Source: Pseudorasbora parva (taxonomy: Eukaryota > Chordata > Actinopteri > Cypriniformes > Gobionidae). Taken from it: DNA of 64,000 nucleotides. This document shows positions 30,371 through 41,802 of the stretch, one piece after another. Position 1 is the first letter of the stretch. Every line of letters begins with the position of its first letter. Made by a program: the position numbers and the translations under genes. The notes beneath the pieces were generated by a model, which did no database searches, was not told the origin of the DNA, and saw only the letters and a program-made list of their open reading frames with translations. Where the stretch lies: assembly GCF_024679245.1 (NCBI RefSeq), contig NC_090178.1, positions 25,511,203 to 25,575,202 on the forward strand, in the 5' to 3' direction.

Positions 30371-32593
30371 TAATATTAATAAATAAAACATTTTGCATTA
30401 AATCATTTTCCACATTTTTTCATTAATTTAAAATATTCCTGTGAAGTAATACATGCTTTTTTTCATACTGAGGAATATTTCGTTTCAAATCATTTTAGAT
30501 TAAATAGCATGTCACGCAGGACACCACTATCACTGTTTGAAGATTCATGTCAACTAACTGCAAACATTTAATATGAACAGTGGGTTTGTACCAATTCTGA
30601 AATTGCACAACATCAGAATAACATATGAAGACAAATAATTTACACCTTTATTAAAAAGAGGTTCATCACTGACAGCTGTTCTATATCATATGCAGTCATA
30701 TTTTCATATAATTCACATTCTTGTGTGCAAGTGTGTGTTATGTGTGCAGTCGAGCTTAGAGGCAGCAGGCAAGAGACTATATGGAAGAAATAAGAGGACA
30801 TGCGGATGAAGGCATCAGTCAGTACATAAGGAGACACACTGAGTTTGAGGGAGCGGCAGAAAATTGAAGGGAAAAAATGGAGCGGGTGAGGGCAGGGAGG
30901 GGGGGGGAGAGAAAAAGGCAAAAAGAACATTTTGTAAACAGGTCTCTATAGTAACCAGTGCATAATTTGCTTGGTGGGAGCGAAAGAGGAAAAGAGAAAC
31001 GTTTACCGACTCGGCTTGAGCTCACCACTGTAATTACCCCTCAGAGAGAAAGAGAGAGAGAGAGAGAGCTTGAGAAAGAGAAACTGTGTGAAAAACATAA
31101 AGGCTACAGCTCAACCTGAATGCCTGCGAGTGACGTGTCTTCCTGCTCATATGTGTGTCTGTGCATTTTGTTTTGGCAGGGCATGTTTTTGGCTTGCTTT
31201 TCACCTCGTTTTGGCGCTTTCCCTTTCATTTGCATGAACAAAAAAAGCTCATGCGTTCTCACCTACACACATAAACACCGACATGATGCACAAAGACAAC
31301 ACAAACCTGAATGGATGCATTCAGTCCCAACGTCTTTAGCTGTTAAGAGCCGACAATAGGCACCATGTTAGAGCAAAACTAAAGCCGAGCATAAAACGCA
31401 TCATCCAGGATCTCAAATGTCCTTGCTATCACACTTTCTTCATTGAATTTATAATGCAGCGGGGCAGTTCAGAGAGTGAAAAGCGAAAGGGAACCGGCCT
31501 TCTCTCTCGCTCGCTCCCTTCGAGTTTGCATGTGGGCAGCCTAATTAATTGAGCAGTGCCTCTGCGAGTCTGTGTGTGTGTTACACGCCGGTTGAGAGGA
31601 AAGTTAATTATAGAGGGGAGAGTGGTGTGTACAGCCTGGTTGATTACAGTACGGAGGATTGGGAAAATGTGTGTTTGTGTATGTGTGTGAGACTGTCAGT
31701 CTGCGCCTGTACAGATAACAGGATTAACTCTCCCCTGACAGCTGGAGTACAACAGGGACGGAGAGAGAGAAACAAGAGAGAAATGAGGGAGGCAAGGAGG
31801 ACATAAGTGACACTGATAGGGTTGAGGGATTTATGGAGAGAGAAAGACCCACTGCTGTCGTCTCGAAGAACACTTACTAGCCCTATATAAAAAGAGCCGC
31901 TCATAAAACTTCTAAAAAGGGAAAAGTTTGCATGGATTTTTGAGTCAAAATCTTCTACTTCATTCAATCTTCGAGTTAAAAAAATCTGCCATAATTATAC
32001 CAATAAACTCTGGGACAAAGTCAAAACTGTCAGCTTAGAGCTTTATGAAAATGTTATGAATTTTTTTTTTGTGATTAGTACGATTTTTTTTAAACAAACT
32101 AATGCTTTTATTCTGCAAGAATACATTAAATGAATCAAGAGAGACAGCACAAATGTTTTCAACATTGATAACAATAAAAAATATTTCTAGAGCTCTAAAT
32201 CATCATATTAGTGATTTTTGAAGGATCACGTTACACTGAAGACTGGAGTAATGATGCTGGAAATTCACAGGAATAAATTGCATTTTAAAATATATTCAAA
32301 AATGAAACATTTTAATAATATTTCACAATATTGCTGCTTTGCAGCCTTAGTGAGCACTTCTTTCAAAAAAACATTAAGCAAATCTTACCGACCCCAATCT
32401 TTTGAACAGTAGTGTATACATAGGCCTAGTTTAAAAATGTACAATATTAAGTATGCACTTAATTTTGCATTGTCTATGAGAATAGTGGATGTTATGGAGA
32501 ACTAAGCGCTGAACGTTTAAAGGTTTTTAACCTTTAAAAGACCAATGACCAAATAATTTTCAAGTAAAACCTCATAATAACATTAGGAACATT
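30371..32593. other. Intergenic DNA; GC-richer block at 31480-31700 of possible regulatory type
   Basis: Short (GA)n at 31049-31068. 31480-31700 is non-repetitive with aattaattgagc and gttaattataga cores. No coding signal. An enhancer reading is speculative. Confidence 0.35.
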
Positions 32594-32768
32594 AAAGGGA
32601 CAGTTCGTTCAAAAAATTAAATTTCTATCATTTCTATCATTTCTCCTCATGTGACAGAATTCACATCATAACATTATGAACATTAAAGCGACATTCAAAA
32701 ATGAAAATTCTATGGGCTAATTGACTCATCCCCATGTAACAGAATTTTGTTTTAACTATCCCTTTTAA
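32594..32768. repeat. Two degraded ends of the 'gacagttc' MITE superfamily
   Basis: acattaaagggacagttcgt, then tttctcctcatgtgacagaa, followed by a second acattaaagcgacattcaaa with ctcatccccatgtaacag. Looks like a local duplication of an end. Confidence 0.5.
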
Positions 32769-35587
32769 CTACTATCACTACAACATGCAATGCTTAACAT
32801 GTCATGTTAAATGTTAGAAATTATTTAGAAATGTAGTATATGTTTCAAGGTGATCATTTAGTTTAATTTTTTCCCTGACTATAGTAAGCCTACACACAAA
32901 AGATTTATATCATTCTTCTGTCATTCGTGCATGTGTGTTTACATTATGTGCAGAAAAAAGGAAAGGAAGGTCTGACTTACTTGCACAGATCTTTCATGTC
33001 TCGTAAGACTTTCTTCTCTAGGTGAAGTTATTTATATGTGCTCTGATATGTTGATCACAGGAAACCATGGGTATACCCCAAACCGGGAGATTCAACCAAG
33101 CCGGAGCTGAAGCTAAAGGAAAAAACAAAAAAATAAAATGATGTTCCTCCTCAAGTAACTTGCCATTTTATATGTTCAAAGTCAATGGAGAGCCCAGAGC
33201 AGTGTACCTTAAAAATATATATATTCTCCATAGTACCAGAGATCCCATGTTGAACCCTAGTTTTAAATGATTGACATCACATAAATGCGAATCACATGAA
33301 CAGACCAAAATCTTGAAGGACACCTTTTTAAACACAACAAACAGACAGCGATTAGTATGCAAAATACAAAGATAACAATTAAAGCATCAATCATTGTAAT
33401 AGAGAAACAAACACATCCTGGCGTTACAACAGCAATGCAAATAAGGCTAGAACATACTGAACTATGTAAATAAAAATACTTTCAGCTACACAAGTTGTGC
33501 GTTTATTGAGTTATAAATGTTTCTTTTGTGTGTTGCATTTTCAGCATTGCCTCAAGGGGTGCTATAGCAAATTTGTGTGTCATGGTCTACTTGTGGCCGT
33601 TTTTTTCACTTTCAGGTCAACTACTGTGTCATAGCGGAGCAACAGTTTATTAACAATACAATTAGAAATCCAGTGGGTCTCATAATTACTAATAATTGAG
33701 TGGATTATTTCCAGCACAAAAATGCCAACACAGTTCACAATATTTGCATACGGGCATGAATTTGTTCTTAACCTCGTTCAGATGTTAATGATTTTAGATT
33801 ATTCTAAAAGAGCGGCCGGGTGCCCAAGGTTTATAATTTGCATAAAACATGCCCAAACCATCTCTATATACGAGCTTTCCACACAACCTTTCCTTTACAG
33901 GCTTTTGTCACTCTCAGCCGGGGCTGTCTGTCACTAGAGGGGAGAATGGTGACGACGATTCTCAGGGGGATTTCAATCCCTCTCCCCCCGGAACGTGATT
34001 TCAACCCACAGCAAACCTGCACTGGGGCCCCAGATACCATAGCTGCGGCCCTGCTCTCAGCAGCAAACATATGCCACTCACTGAAGACGCGCTCTCACCT
34101 GAGAACATGCACAGAAAGATCCTTGAGCAATGCTACGTTTGCCATCCTCAAAACCGCTCCAAACACAATAAACACATTTTCTTAAATATATTTATCATCA
34201 TATATATAAATAAGTTTACACTGGCTTAATATTGTAGCTATGAAGGTGGATTTATCTGATCATTATGATGAATCTGACTGATCTCATTTCAACATAAATG
34301 CGGTATAATTTTATATAATAAATGCATACTTATTATACAGTAAATAAAAATGCATAATTATTATGCATAAATGCATCATAATCCATTAGGCTACACAAAA
34401 ACATCTGCAAAGTTTTAATTGGAAGGTTTTTACATGGTTAGCAAATAATAACCTTTATGTTATTATGTACATACAGTATGTCCCCTGAATACATTATTTT
34501 TAGGTTACTTAAAAATAAGTGCCCTGCAACATTTTAGGAACGATGCGATGTGGTTGCAAAAAAGGCTAAAAAAAAAAACCATCAGAAAATTCTCATTATG
34601 CAAGTTATTACGTCTGAACCACACGTCAGAAATTTCTCTTGAATATGTCCTTTTTGGAATACTTTGCGACCACTGAAAAAAGCATGTTCTATATAGAGAA
34701 TGTGAAGCTAACCTCAGGCCGAGAGTTCTTGTTTAGGCACCATGTTATGAGGATTGTGCTGCCTTTCTGCTAGTGAGTTTAATGCAGTGTTTTGATTTTC
34801 TGTAGCGATTGTCAAAAATGTCACCATTGTAGGTCATTCAGGCTGCATCGAAAATTTCCATAGTACCTCAAATCATCATACAGGAAGAAAACTGGACAAA
34901 TATAATAGGTTTTGTTCGTCTTTTCTACATGTTGAAACAAGCAAATCGTTGAAAAATGCAACCAATTAAACCCACTGCCTATCACTCATTAAAATAAATC
35001 ACGTTGCTGAGTGTTTCTGAAAGTGATTTGTTTGGTTTAACAATTAACAACATTTGCGAGGATGACTGTATCACAGTTTGTCGGCTTGTGAATTAGCAGA
35101 ACTTGCATGAAGCACTAGCAGAATTTTGGTTGTTTGTTGAAATAAACATAGCAGCAATAAAAACAGCAATGGTGTCTGTTTGCTGAATGGGACTGCATCC
35201 TTCGAAAGACTTGGACTACAAAGTTCACGCCTCTTAAGGCAGAGAAGGTCAGCCTGAGCGGTGATAAATGGGATGCTCTATGGACTATGGAGAACTGTTC
35301 TTGTCGCAACTGTGTCAGCTGCCATTGATAAGTGACTATATTGTTCGTACTGGACTTTTAAAATTATATATATAAAAAAAATAAAAATAAACAAGGTTTA
35401 CACCCGTCTTAATATATTTACCATGGTCAATTTCTAAACATAAAGAATATATAAATCTAATACAAAAATAAATACAAACAATATAAAAATCCTATCTTGG
35501 TAAGATATATGGTAACATTTTAACCACTTTATTTTTTATTTTTACATAGCCTACGTTAGATTATTTGAGAAAGTAAAGTAAGTAAGT
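32769..35587. other. Intergenic DNA, no gene seen
   Basis: 33820-34185 is less AT-rich and open in one + frame (121 codons), but the product has no recognisable motif. No splice or RNA features were identified. Confidence 0.4.
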
Positions 35588-35929
35588 TATGGGGGTATTA
35601 TTGTAGCTTTATTCCAAACAAATATATTGTTATCCACAAATACGTGCTACGATTGGTCAGCACGATATGGCCGTGATCTGATTGGCTGAAGTAGACGGTG
35701 GGTGGAGTCTACGTATTTGTGGATTTGTTTGAGTCTAGACTATAGACTGTAAAAAAATTTAGACAAAATGTTTCAAGATCCACGTGGTGTTCTGCGATTC
35801 ACAAATGTGTAGAAGAGATCCACAAATGCAGAAGAAGCCATCAACAAATGCACAGGAAGCGATTCACAAATGAATGCAACTTATGCAAGGCAGAGTTGTG
35901 TGTTTTTGATATACACTGTAAAAAGTGAA

Positions 35930-36600
35930 CAGTTGGATCAACTTAAAAAAATTACTTCAATTGGTAACACCTAAACATGTTAAGTTCTCTCAACTTAAAT
36001 AATTAAGTTTTGTCAACTTACTTTCAATGGGTCAATCACACTTATATTAATTGAGTTCATTGAGTTAATTGAGAAAATTGAGTTCATTCAACGTAATTTC
36101 ATTTCATTCCTACTTAAATGTATTAGTTTTTCCCACAGTTGGATCAACTTAAAAAAATTACTTCAATTGGTAACACCTAAACATGTTAAGTTCTCTCAAC
36201 TTAAATTATTCCATTTTATCAATCACACTTATATTAATTGAGTTCATTCAACCCTATCATTTACATTAGTCTAACTGAATTTCATTCCATTCCAACTTAA
36301 ATGTTTTAGTTTTTCCTACAGTTGGATAAACTTTAAAAAATTACTCCAAATGGTAACACCTAAACACGTTAAGTTCTCTCAACTTAAATTATCCCATTTT
36401 ATCAATCACACTTATATTAATTGAGTTCATTCAACCCTATTATTTACATTAGTCTAACTGAATTTCATTCCATTCCAACTTAAATGTTTTAGTTTTTGGA
36501 TCAGTTGGATCAACTTAAAAAAAATACTTCAATTGGTAACCCTTAAAAAAAGTACGTTTTCTCAACTTAAATAACTACATTCTATCAACTTAATTTCAAT
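35930..36600. repeat. Tandem repeat, 206/183/183-bp units, about 3.5 copies
   Basis: Units start at 35930, 36136, 36319 and 36502, each with cagttggat(c/a)aactt, then ggtaacacctaaac and gttctctcaacttaa. The first unit is longer by an internal gagttaattgagaaaattga duplication. They lie immediately inside the left terminus of the 5.4-kb element. Confidence 0.92.
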
Positions 36601-36888
36601 CACACAAGACTCAAATAGCTTTAGAAATATTTATTAACAATTCATTTTATTAAATTTAATTTCCCTTTTTTACAAACTTTGAGAAATCATTACAAACTGT
36701 TCATATTTGTTGTGCAAATTAAACTTCCTGACACACTTAACATCCATTTCATTAACAGTCTTTTTGAAAAGTTGTCATTGCCTTTCAGGATTATGCTAAA
36801 AACTGAGCCACTAATCTATCTTTAAAAATAAATATAAACAGTGGTTATGCGAATAAATTAGCCACATAAATAAAAAGGGATACTTCAC

Positions 36889-37174
36889 AAAAGGGAAAGT
36901 TCACCAACAAATGGTTCAAGTTGTTCCAAACCTGTATTTGTTTCTTCCTTCTGCTGAACACATAGGATGATGTGTTGAAGAATGTTGGTAACCAGACAGC
37001 TGACGGTACCCATTGACCTCCATAGCAGGAAAAAAAAATACTCTGGAAGTCAATGGGTACCGTCAACTGTCTGGTTACCAACATTCTTAAACACATCTTT
37101 TGTGTTTAGCAGAAGAAAGAAACTCATACATGTTTGGAACAACATGAACCATTTTTGGATGAACTATATCCCTT
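36889..37174. mobile_element. Near-perfect palindromic MITE, about 286 bp
   Basis: Left arm: gttccaaacctgtatttgtt, aagaatgttggtaaccagac, acggtacccattgac. Right arm: the inverse of each (gtcaatgggtaccgt, gtctggttaccaacattctt, catgtttggaac). The loop is only about 15 bp near 37030. Ends are aagggaaagttcacc and the inverse ggatgaactatatcccttt. It lies downstream of the gene relic's stop codon. Confidence 0.92.
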
Positions 37175-37892
37175 TAATATATTCTATGGAACCATTTCTA
37201 CCGAGTGTATTGTGATAAGTGCTTTAGAATAGCTTACAGGCAATGCTATAAACCATGTTAAAAAATCTAATTAAAAAATAAACAGATCATGGAAAATGTT
37301 TAACAGCAATGGGTGATTACCCTTTCACCAATCAACTACAGATTCAAACATACAACTAGATACTAGACAAATATATGAAACAAATGGATAATCTTACAAA
37401 CATAAGAAAACAAATTAAACTAAACTAGAGACATTCTTTCAAACACAGACTAGACATAAGCACATTCAAACATTACTTCAAGTTCACTGTAGTCTACTGA
37501 AAAAACTGCTTGACATCTTGTGCTAATGAAGCTGTAAGAGCACTTTCTGGAATGCCGTGAATGTAAGCTCACCCAGCTCACCCTCGCAATCATCTCGTAG
37601 GTTATCCTAAAGTAGTGCACATAAAAATAAATTTAAAAAACATTAAAAAAAAAAAAACATTTTGCTACCACAAATGTAAAATTTTCTGAAAAATAAATCA
37701 AAATAGAATGTGGCCTTTCAACTCACAAGGTATTCCTTGATAAGGTCTTGATTTCCCCCAGGAAAAGGATGAGCCGGCGTTCTGACATGGAATCCGGAAG
37801 CTCTGTGCTGAGTTTACTACATGAACAGCATAGGAGACTGCAAAGAAGAAAAGAAACTGTTGAATAAAGTCATTATTTTATTAAAATAAACG

Positions 37893-38578
37893 TTTAGTTC
37901 ACTTCAGAATTCAATTTCCTGATAATTTAGTCACCCCAAGATGTTCATGTCTTTTCTTTTTTTTTTGTCGAAAAGAAATTAAGGTTTTTGAGGAAAACAT
38001 TCCAGGATTTTTCTCGATATAGTGGACTTCAATGGTTACCAATGGGTTAAAGGTCAAAATTGCAGTTTCAGTGCAGCTTCAAAGAGCTCTACACGATCCT
38101 TGACGGGGAATAAAGGTCTAATTGAGCCAAACCATCGGTATACGTTTTAACCACAAATGCTTGTTTTGCACTAGCTCTTTGTCTTCTCACATTATGTTAT
38201 AGCACTGTAAAGGTCATGCGTGACATAGGTGGAAGTACCGATCCAGTGTTTGCGAAACGGTAGTGCAAAGACTAAGTCAAATCCCCTGTCACCTAAAAAA
38301 AGAGGGTAAAACATCGCAAATTTCTTTAAAAGACAGATTGTTTCGTTAGATAAGACCCTTATTCCTTGTCTGGGAGCCATTTGAAGCTGCACTGACACTG
38401 CAGTTTGGATCGTCAACCTGTTGATCCCAGTGAAGTCCACTATATGGAGAAAAATTTGGCATGCTTTTAAAAAAAAAACTTTAATTTCCTTTCGGCTGAA
38501 GTTACAAAGACATAAAGATCTTGGACAACATGGGGGTGAGTAAATTATCAAGAAATTAATTCTAAAGTGTACTCTTTA
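37893..38578. mobile_element. Palindromic MITE, about 685 bp, in the intron of the relic gene
   Basis: Inner arms are inverted copies: gatatagtggacttcaatgg / cagtgaagtccactatatgg, and agtttcagtgcagcttcaaa / ttgaagctgcactgacactg. Outer ends: tagttcacttcagaattcaa / ttctaaagtgtactcttta, with tttagtcacccc / gggggtgagtaaat. Confidence 0.85.
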
Positions 38579-38694
38579 AAAATGCATCTGAATCAGTCAT
38601 TGCTGGCATTTATAATTTAGTCCGATAATAAAACATGCGTCAACAAATCATTTATTAGCTTTATACCCTAATACATTTAATCATTCTTGATTAA

Positions 38695-39329
38695 AGGGAT
38701 AGTTTTGTTAAATTTACAGGCCATCCAAGACGCATAAAAGGTGACTTTTTTCTTCAGTATATCAGTAAAGATTTTTTTAGCTGAAACCGCATTCCTCTGT
38801 GATTCATATAAATGCAAGTCAATGGCTACCGTCACTTTGAGAGTAAAAACAAAATAAAAAAAACATGTGAAAAAAAAAAAAAAAAAACATGCAGACAAAA
38901 AAAAAAAAATACCCGGGGCTACTGACATCACATCGAGTCTTATAAAGTGAAACGATCAGTCTATGCAAGAAACTGAGCATTATTAACATGCAACATTGCC
39001 ATGAACGTACTTAGGACTGTTTGCTGAGGCTGTTGATTACAGGTAATAATAGATTCAGTTTCCTCCATAGGCCGATCATTTTGCTTTATAAAACCTCAAA
39101 GAATCGCCAGGACCCACAGGTATTATTTTTGGTTTGCCTGTATGCATTTTTTTTTTAAATTCTTTTTGACTTGCATTATATCAACATGGACCACAGTTTC
39201 AGCTAAAAAAACAACAACAACATATTAACTGTTCTACTGAAAGAAAGAAAAAAGTCACCTACATATTTTGGATAGGCTGAGGGTGGGTAAATTAACAGCA
39301 TTTTTTATTTTATGACTGAACTATCCCTT
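38695..39329. mobile_element. TTAA-flanked palindromic MITE, about 635 bp
   Basis: TTAA at 38691-38694 and 39330-39333. Ends are agggatagttttgtt and, inverted, agggatagttcagtc. Inner arms: tttagctgaaaccg / cagtttcagctaaa, and gcaagtcaatgg / gacttgcattata. Lies in the same intron as 37893-38578. Confidence 0.85.
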
Positions 39330-40997
39330 TTAAATTGTCCGTTTTGTTTGTGTGGTGATGACATTTCGAATTTCTATGCTATAAACAAGTATTTAGCAAT
39401 TAAATGTTACTGAGACTAAAATAAGATTGTGCAGTTTATATTAATGTAACACACAGACGTACCAGTTATAAGATTTTAAAAATTGCAGCAGTCTTCTCAC
39501 GGGTTGCTCCTCCTTTTGAATGGATTACTCTGATTAGTTGATTCATGTACACGTCCAACTGGGCCAGGAACGTGTCTTCCAGTGGAACAGCCATAAGCCT
39601 ATAGAACTCTGAATTGATCTAAAATCAGAAAGAAAGAAAAAAAAAACAGTCAACAACAGTCAAACTGATTATATCAATTCATAAAAGGTATTTAGCCAGT
39701 AAAACCAGAACTTTAAATTATTTTTTCAATACCTTGTAATGTCTGAAAAGCACAGGCCACCTCGCCTTGAAATCCCTGACACTGGCCTCCTGCATCACTA
39801 CCTCCTGCTATCTATGAGCAAACGAAAGAGACATTTTGTTCATGACAACCTTTTAATTTTTCCTTTTTTTTCAGCCTCTGTTAAAAGTTCAAGTCTGTGG
39901 CTGCTTAAGCTTTCAGCAAGTTAACAGACACCTCTACACACACCTGTCAATAGTCAATAATGTTAGATAACACAAGATGGAATTTACTCATACATATCCA
40001 ACATTAGTAATTAATATCATCAACTATATAAGAAATGATAAATTACTTACCATGTAATATTATAGCAAAGTTTTATCAGTTGTCAAACATTAAGACTTTC
40101 GGTCCTAAGAGGAGAAAAAGTAATTGTCAACAATTGTAGTTTGTAAGTGATTGTAAGTGAAAAAATGGTTTGCTACAGGTCAAGGAAGTTAATTAATTAG
40201 ATGTGGAAATACTAATATTTCTACTAAAAAACCCTGAAAATTTGTCTGGATGTAACACCATGAGGTAGGTAGGCAAATGAACGGCGCTAGTGTTAGGCAC
40301 AATGACGTTCATCACAGGCTGAATCAGAAATCGCCTCCTATACCCTCAAATAGGGCATTATTTGAAATGACAGTCCTTTGTAGTGGTGTCCGAAACCATA
40401 GTGGACGTTACTGACTGAGTGCACTCATTTAATTCCACATTGCACCGCAATAACCAGTGTAAGTTACAGCCGGTGTTACAAACGGATGTCCGACTTCACA
40501 TCATAATTTTGCTCGAAAAAGTGACGTTTTAAAGACAGATAAAAGAACAGACAAACATTACTTTAAAAGCAAACTCAATATTATACTGCAGGAATTCAAA
40601 TTCGAGCATTTTGTCCCGCTCTGCGAGCACTTCCTGCCCACAGCATTTCCACTAACGTTAACTTTATCTCGCGCGGCACAGACGGTTAAGGAGGCATCAA
40701 TTAAAAAATATATATTTCATACACATACTCCCAAGATCCAAACTGAACACATTTATATAAGACAAACGAGAAACTTAAGTTACAACATATTGTTACATAG
40801 AACATACTCAGAAACGCTATATCGCAAACGTACGTTCAAAAGTTCGGTTAATTTAGATTTCATTAGAATTTATGTTCACAGACAACATCAATTAACTCAA
40901 AAACAACTAAAACACACGTCCACAAGGTACATTTTCGAGTATAGTAATTAAAACAAACTTCCAACCTACCTTTTTCATCCGAGTCCCGAGAGAGAAA

Positions 40998-41058
40998 AAA
41001 ATGGCCGCCGAACAGAACATTTTCCAATTTTCAGACAGGCTCGTGCGTAATGACGTCA
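40998..41058 (-). promoter_or_regulatory. Promoter-like end: CRE palindrome plus YY1-type initiator
   Basis: TGACGTCA is at 41051-41058, about 45 bp upstream (minus strand) of GGCGGCCATTTT (41009-40998), which resembles a YY1-type start site. The leader exon with its GTAGGT donor follows directly. The location at the right end of the 5.4-kb element fits a promoter for the relic gene. Confidence 0.5.
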
Positions 41059-41100
41059 GAAAAAAACGTCTGACGCGGGTGTCCTTAAAGGGAAATCTTA

Positions 41101-41240
41101 CTTTGGGTGAAAGTGAGATTTTGAATCTATCTGAATTTCTATGCGTTCAAGTTGAAAGAGTGTACAATTATACTTTGAGTGAAAGTGAGATTTTGAATCT
41201 ATCTGAATTTCTATGTGTTTAAGTTGAAAAAGTGTACAAT
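41101..41240. repeat. 72-bp tandem duplication
   Basis: ctttgggtgaaagtgagatt (41101) recurs as ctttgagtgaaagtgagatt (41173), followed in both by ttgaatctatctgaatttct and a ...gttgaaa(g/a)agtgtacaat tail. Subterminal in the 5.4-kb element, upstream of its promoter-like end. Confidence 0.93.
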
Positions 41241-41715
41241 AATCCATTACAATTAGGAAAGCAGAAATACCAAGTAAATAGACTCAAATAGTTGTAGTAA
41301 TCCAACTTTCACCCAGGTTCACTTTTTACAGTGTAGAAGTGGATTTTTGTTGTTCACAAATGTCATTGTATTTATTTGTGAATCTAATTCATTTTGTGAA
41401 ACTCCTGCATATATTTGTGGATCTCATTCTATTGATTTGTGAAATTATTTATTTTTTGTGAATCACTTTACATATTTGTGGATATTAACAATATATTTGT
41501 TTGGAATAGAGCTACAAAAATACCCCCATAGTAAGTAGCTTTAACTGAATTTAATTAGTTCAGATAACTTATCCAAATAAGTAAGAAAAACAGGAAAAAA
41601 CTGTGCAAAAGAAAACAAAATATATTAAGTCAACAAGTTATTTTTTACAGTGTAGTAACGTATATCATAAAAAAGCTGCATACTTGTGTTCCTGATATAC
41701 ATATATTTAAAAGAT

Positions 41716-41717
<2 letters not shown>

Positions 41718-41800
<83 letters not shown>
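41718..41800. repeat. (AC)n microsatellite
   Basis: One cgc interruption near 41765; passes into actcactc. Confidence 0.95.

Positions 41801-41802
<2 letters not shown>

Larger units (their letters stand above)
37523..41009 (-). pseudogene. Spliced gene relic resembling the teleost multicopy 'SAMD3-like' family
   Basis: Minus-strand exon-like blocks: leader about 41009-40970 (donor AAG|GTAGGT); 40104-40051 (donor ATG|GTAAGT, stops in all frames, so non-coding or decayed); 39804-39733 (24 codons, DFKARWPVLFRHYK); 39618-39463 (52 codons, INSEFYRLMAVPLEDTFLAQ, then LDVYMNQL, with TAA one codon before a GTACGT donor); 37837-37727 (111 nt; one frame gives SERRLILFLGE and, after a one-base shift, DLIKEYL; donor CTT|GTGAGT); 37606-37523 (28 codons, ELTFTAFQKVLLQLH, stop). 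Coding blocks of 72, 156, 111 and 84 nt are all multiples of three. From memory, the motif order WPaLF - INxEF - QLDxY - LIKEYL - FQK is that of a large teleost protein family annotated as SAMD3-like, of unclear function. The in-frame stops and frameshift argue for a pseudogene. The N-terminal part was not found. Confidence 0.6.
35914..41333 (-). mobile_element. 5.4-kb TA-CACTGTAAAAAGTGAAC element carrying a spliced gene relic
   Basis: Ends are cactgtaaaaagtgaac at both sides (inverted at the right). TA is duplicated at 35912-35913 and 41334-41335, inside the MITE 35588-41530. The left third holds 183-bp tandem repeats, the middle holds four exon-like blocks on the minus strand, and the right end is promoter-like. 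Three other MITEs (36889-37174, 37893-38578, 38695-39329) have inserted in its downstream and intronic parts. No transposase was recognised inside. The gene-bearing middle with MITE-like ends could be a non-autonomous carrier or a mobilised gene copy; the superfamily is unknown to me. Confidence 0.8.
35588..41530. mobile_element. MITE with 'tatgggggtatt' ends, split by a 5.4-kb insertion
   Basis: The left arm 35588-35913 begins tatgggggtattattgtagc. The right arm 41334-41530 ends with the inverse of tatgggggtatttttgtagc. Both go on with attccaaacaaatatattg and with repeated atttgtgga/atttgtgaat motifs. Without the insertion it would be about 520 bp. Flanks agtaagt / gtaagta are similar, but the duplication is ambiguous. 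Confidence 0.85.

Noticed and set aside
33820..34185. 121-codon + frame
   Set aside because: Composition is unremarkable, no motif, and overlapping frames of similar length exist on both strands.
40051..40104. Exon 2 of the relic gene as coding
   Set aside because: Good acceptor and GTAAGT donor, but stops in all three frames; kept only as a non-coding or decayed exon.
41638..41650. Lone tttttacagtgta terminus
   Set aside because: Same motif as the CACTGTAAAAA ends, but no left partner was found, so not called as an element.
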